Assembly (NCBI RefSeq): GCF_001921215.1
Contig: NZ_MSIF01000001.1
Location: forward strand, 434,001-498,000
Reading direction: 5' to 3'
DNA from: Actinophytocola xinjiangensis
GTDB lineage: Bacteria; Actinomycetota; Actinomycetes; Mycobacteriales; Pseudonocardiaceae
DNA length: 64,000 nt
Part shown: positions 62,501-64,000 of the stretch, piece by piece
Layout: every line of letters starts with the position of its first letter
Numbering within the stretch: the first letter of the stretch is position 1
Notes under the pieces: model-generated
What the model was told of the DNA's origin: nothing
Seen by the model: only the letters and a program-made list of their open reading frames with translations
The model's database searches: none
Program-made: the position numbers and the translations under genes

Positions 62501-63724
62501 TCAACGTTCTGTCAAGGCCCGGTTCCGTTCCGGGTTCGCCGGGGTGGCCCGGCGCGGGTCGATCGCGCTCGCGATGATCGTCTTCTGGATCTCGCTGGTG
62601 CCCTCGTAGACGCGCAGCGCCCGCACCTGGCGGTAGAGCCGTTCCGGCACGCTGCCGCTGACCAGACCGGCCGCGCCGAACACCTGGACCGAGGCGTCGA
62701 CGATCTCCTGGGCGGCCTCGGTGGCGTGCAGCTTGGCGATGCTGGAGTGCCGGGCGAAGCGCCGGTTGCCGGTGTCGGTCTCCCACGCCGCCCGCGCCAC
62801 CAGCAGCGCCGCGGCGTTGAGCTTGACCTCCATGTCGGCGAAGGTGGCCCGGATGGTCGGCAGGTCGAACAGGGTGGCCTCGCCCATCGGCCGGGCGCGT
62901 GCCCAGCCCAGCGCGGCGTCGGCGGCCCGCCGGGCGTAGCCGACGGCCGCGGCGCCGACGGTCATCCGGTAGCGGTCCAGCATGTCCATGGCCACGACGA
63001 ATCCCTGGCCGGGCCGGCCCAGGACACACTCGGCCGGCACCCGGCAGTCCTCGAAGTCCAGGTGGGCGAAGGCGCGCGGGGCGATGGCGGCGATCCGTTC
63101 GCGGACCCGCAGGCCGGGGCTGGCGCCGGGGACCAGGAACGCGGTCAGGCCCAGCGCGCCGGGGCCCTCGCCGGTGCGGGCGATCACGCACAGCACGTCG
63201 GCGATGGCGGCGTGGGCGATCCACGCCTTGTCGCCGTTGAGCACGTAGTCCTCGCCGTCGCGCTCGGCGCGCAGCCCGAGGCCGGCGATGTCCGAGCCCC
63301 GGTCCAGTTCGGAGAGCGCGAAGGAGGCGATCAGCTCGCCGCTGGCCAGGCCGGGCAGGTAGCGGGCCTTCTGGGCGTCGGTGCCGAAGCGGGTGATCGG
63401 GCGGGCGGCGAGGGTGTGCACGGCGAAGCAGTTGTCGGGGGTGTCGTCGGTGTAGGCGAGGATCTCGCGGCCAAGGCACAGCGTCCGGAAGTCACCGTCG
63501 GCCGGCCGTCCGTTGGCGGGGTCGAGGAAGCCGAACCAGCCGTCCTCGCCCAGGGCGCGCAGCGTGCGCCGCACGGCCTGCTCACGGAACTCGTCCTGCT
63601 CGTGCGGCACGTCCCACAGGTCGGTGTGCCCGGCGCACCAGCGGTCGAGGCGCTGCGCGTGGTCGAGGTGTCGCGGTTCGTAGAAGGGCAGGCCGAGGAT
63701 CTCCCGGTCGAAGGACGTGCTCAC
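62501..63724 (-). CDS. Acyl-CoA dehydrogenase
   Basis: 407 residues. Family motifs: SFALSELDRGSDIA (flavin/substrate loop), AFAHLDFEDCRVPAECVLG and VQVFGAAGLV, with the catalytic Glu in YEGTSEIQK near the end. GTG 63724 follows the upstream iron-enzyme gene by 1 nt, so they share a transcript. Acts on an acyl-CoA or acyl-carrier thioester; chain preference is not readable. Beside the KS-like enzyme it may belong to a small lipid- or polyketide-like pathway. Confidence 0.93.
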   Translation of the reverse strand: MSTSFDREILGLPFYEPRHLDHAQRLDRWCAGHTDLWDVPHEQDEFREQAVRRTLRALGEDGWFGFLDPANGRPADGDFRTLCLGREILAYTDDTPDNCFAVHTLAARPITRFGTDAQKARYLPGLASGELIASFALSELDRGSDIAGLGLRAERDGEDYVLNGDKAWIAHAAIADVLCVIARTGEGPGALGLTAFLVPGASPGLRVRERIAAIAPRAFAHLDFEDCRVPAECVLGRPGQGFVVAMDMLDRYRMTVGAAAVGYARRAADAALGWARARPMGEATLFDLPTIRATFADMEVKLNAAALLVARAAWETDTGNRRFARHSSIAKLHATEAAQEIVDASVQVFGAAGLVSGSVPERLYRQVRALRVYEGTSEIQKTIIASAIDPRRATPANPERNRALTER

Positions 63725-63725
63725 G

Positions 63726-64000
63726 TCAGATCACCAACTCGTTCGCGTTCTCGGCGGGGGCGTCGGCCACGGGGGTGTCGGTCAGCTCGGCCATCAGCTG
63801 GGGTTCGGCGAAGTAGGCGAAGGAGGCGTAGCCACGCCAGATCCGCCGCCACTCCGTGTCTACAGAGGACGGTCCGAGATCACGTCGGACGTCGTCGAGG
63901 TAGGAGGTGATCGCGTCCACCGCCTGCCGGGAGTGGCCGGCGGAGAAGTTGTCGATCGTCAGGTGCGCCTCCTCGTAGGCGGTGTCGAAACCGTGGTGGC
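63726..64000 (-). CDS. Haem-oxygenase-fold iron-containing redox enzyme, C-terminal part (partial)
   Basis: Open to the end of the window; 90 codons are visible and the start lies beyond 64000. Read from the edge, the protein has AYEEAHLTIDN then AGHSRQAVDAI, that is, acidic and His residues spaced like the metal site of iron-containing redox enzymes of the haem-oxygenase-like fold. That family includes non-haem diiron oxidases and oxygenases of secondary metabolism. A GTG at 63920 could be mistaken for the start, but the conserved residues precede it. Operon with the dehydrogenase that follows by 1 nt. Confidence 0.7.
   Translation of the reverse strand, partial: HHGFDTAYEEAHLTIDNFSAGHSRQAVDAITSYLDDVRRDLGPSSVDTEWRRIWRGYASFAYFAEPQLMAELTDTPVADAPAENANELVI

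Noticed and set aside
63726-63920. Complete 64-residue protein starting at GTG 63920
   Set aside because: The frame continues to the window edge and the metal-ligand residues of the family lie before that GTG, so it is the tail of a larger gene.

Overview
High-GC actinobacterial DNA with tightly packed genes, many GTG starts and 1-4 bp stop/start overlaps. EspG-type and YbaB-type type VII secretion accessory genes, a SARP/BTAD regulator, an AMP-ligase/NRPS cluster and xylan-type esterase control boxes together suggest a filamentous actinomycete, most likely of the order Pseudonocardiales. That placement is inference from gene content; no rRNA or tRNA gene was seen.

Layout. (1) 78-19105, all on +: a natural-product locus. 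A B12-type radical SAM enzyme, a creatininase-fold amidohydrolase and a ferredoxin come first. A promoter-like element at 2944-2973 follows, then a translationally coupled run: free-standing AMP ligase, acyl-CoA-dehydrogenase-like flavoenzyme, two ABC half-exporters, a free-standing condensation domain, NRPS C-A-PCP-TE (serine code) and NRPS A-PCP-C-A-PCP. (2) 19111-23635: a tripartite tricarboxylate transporter (tctCBA) divergent from a TcuA-like flavoprotein. (3) 23671-28065: a small Cys protein, a secreted DUF6351-type protein, and a TetR repressor divergent from an FAD monooxygenase. (4) 28191-31850: five type VII secretion accessory/substrate-like genes with no secretion core. (5) 31852-39670: DNA glycosylase, RNase Z, an XRE/ImmA-like/7-TM set, a diguanylate cyclase, a formylglycine-generating enzyme and a large membrane protein. 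(6) 39792-43244: a second secretion-accessory block (YbaB, EspC-like, WXG-like) between two membrane proteins. (7) 43305-51185: a redox/energy block with a UBP zinc finger, a fused response regulator/TrxR-like flavoprotein, a cNMP-type histidine kinase, phosphoketolase, acetate kinase and a universal stress protein. (8) 51414-55471: DUF4383 membrane protein, a 53-residue peptide with an 11-residue repeat, a siderophore-interacting flavoreductase, a strong hairpin, then a secreted CE1-type esterase with a CBM2 behind two xylan-box-like motifs, and a coiled-coil Cys protein. (9) 55475-61151: a membrane-anchored SARP regulator, a class V PLP enzyme and a PAS-GGDEF-EAL protein. (10) 61310-64000: a ketosynthase-like enzyme facing an acyl-CoA dehydrogenase and a haem-oxygenase-fold iron enzyme cut off by the window end.

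How the genes work together. The first 19 kb is best read as one biosynthetic locus. Three redox/amide-processing enzymes probably make or modify an unusual building block. The NRPSs would assemble a short serine-terminated peptide and the ABC pair would export it. Colinear order would be the second NRPS gene first (A-PCP-C-A-PCP), then the first one (C-A-PCP-TE), the reverse of gene order. The free ligase, flavoenzyme and condensation protein have no carrier protein of their own here, so their place in the pathway is open. The two type VII blocks look like orphan substrate modules that would depend on an ESX core elsewhere. The 43-51 kb block links a redox two-component-like pair to the phosphoketolase/acetate kinase bypass.
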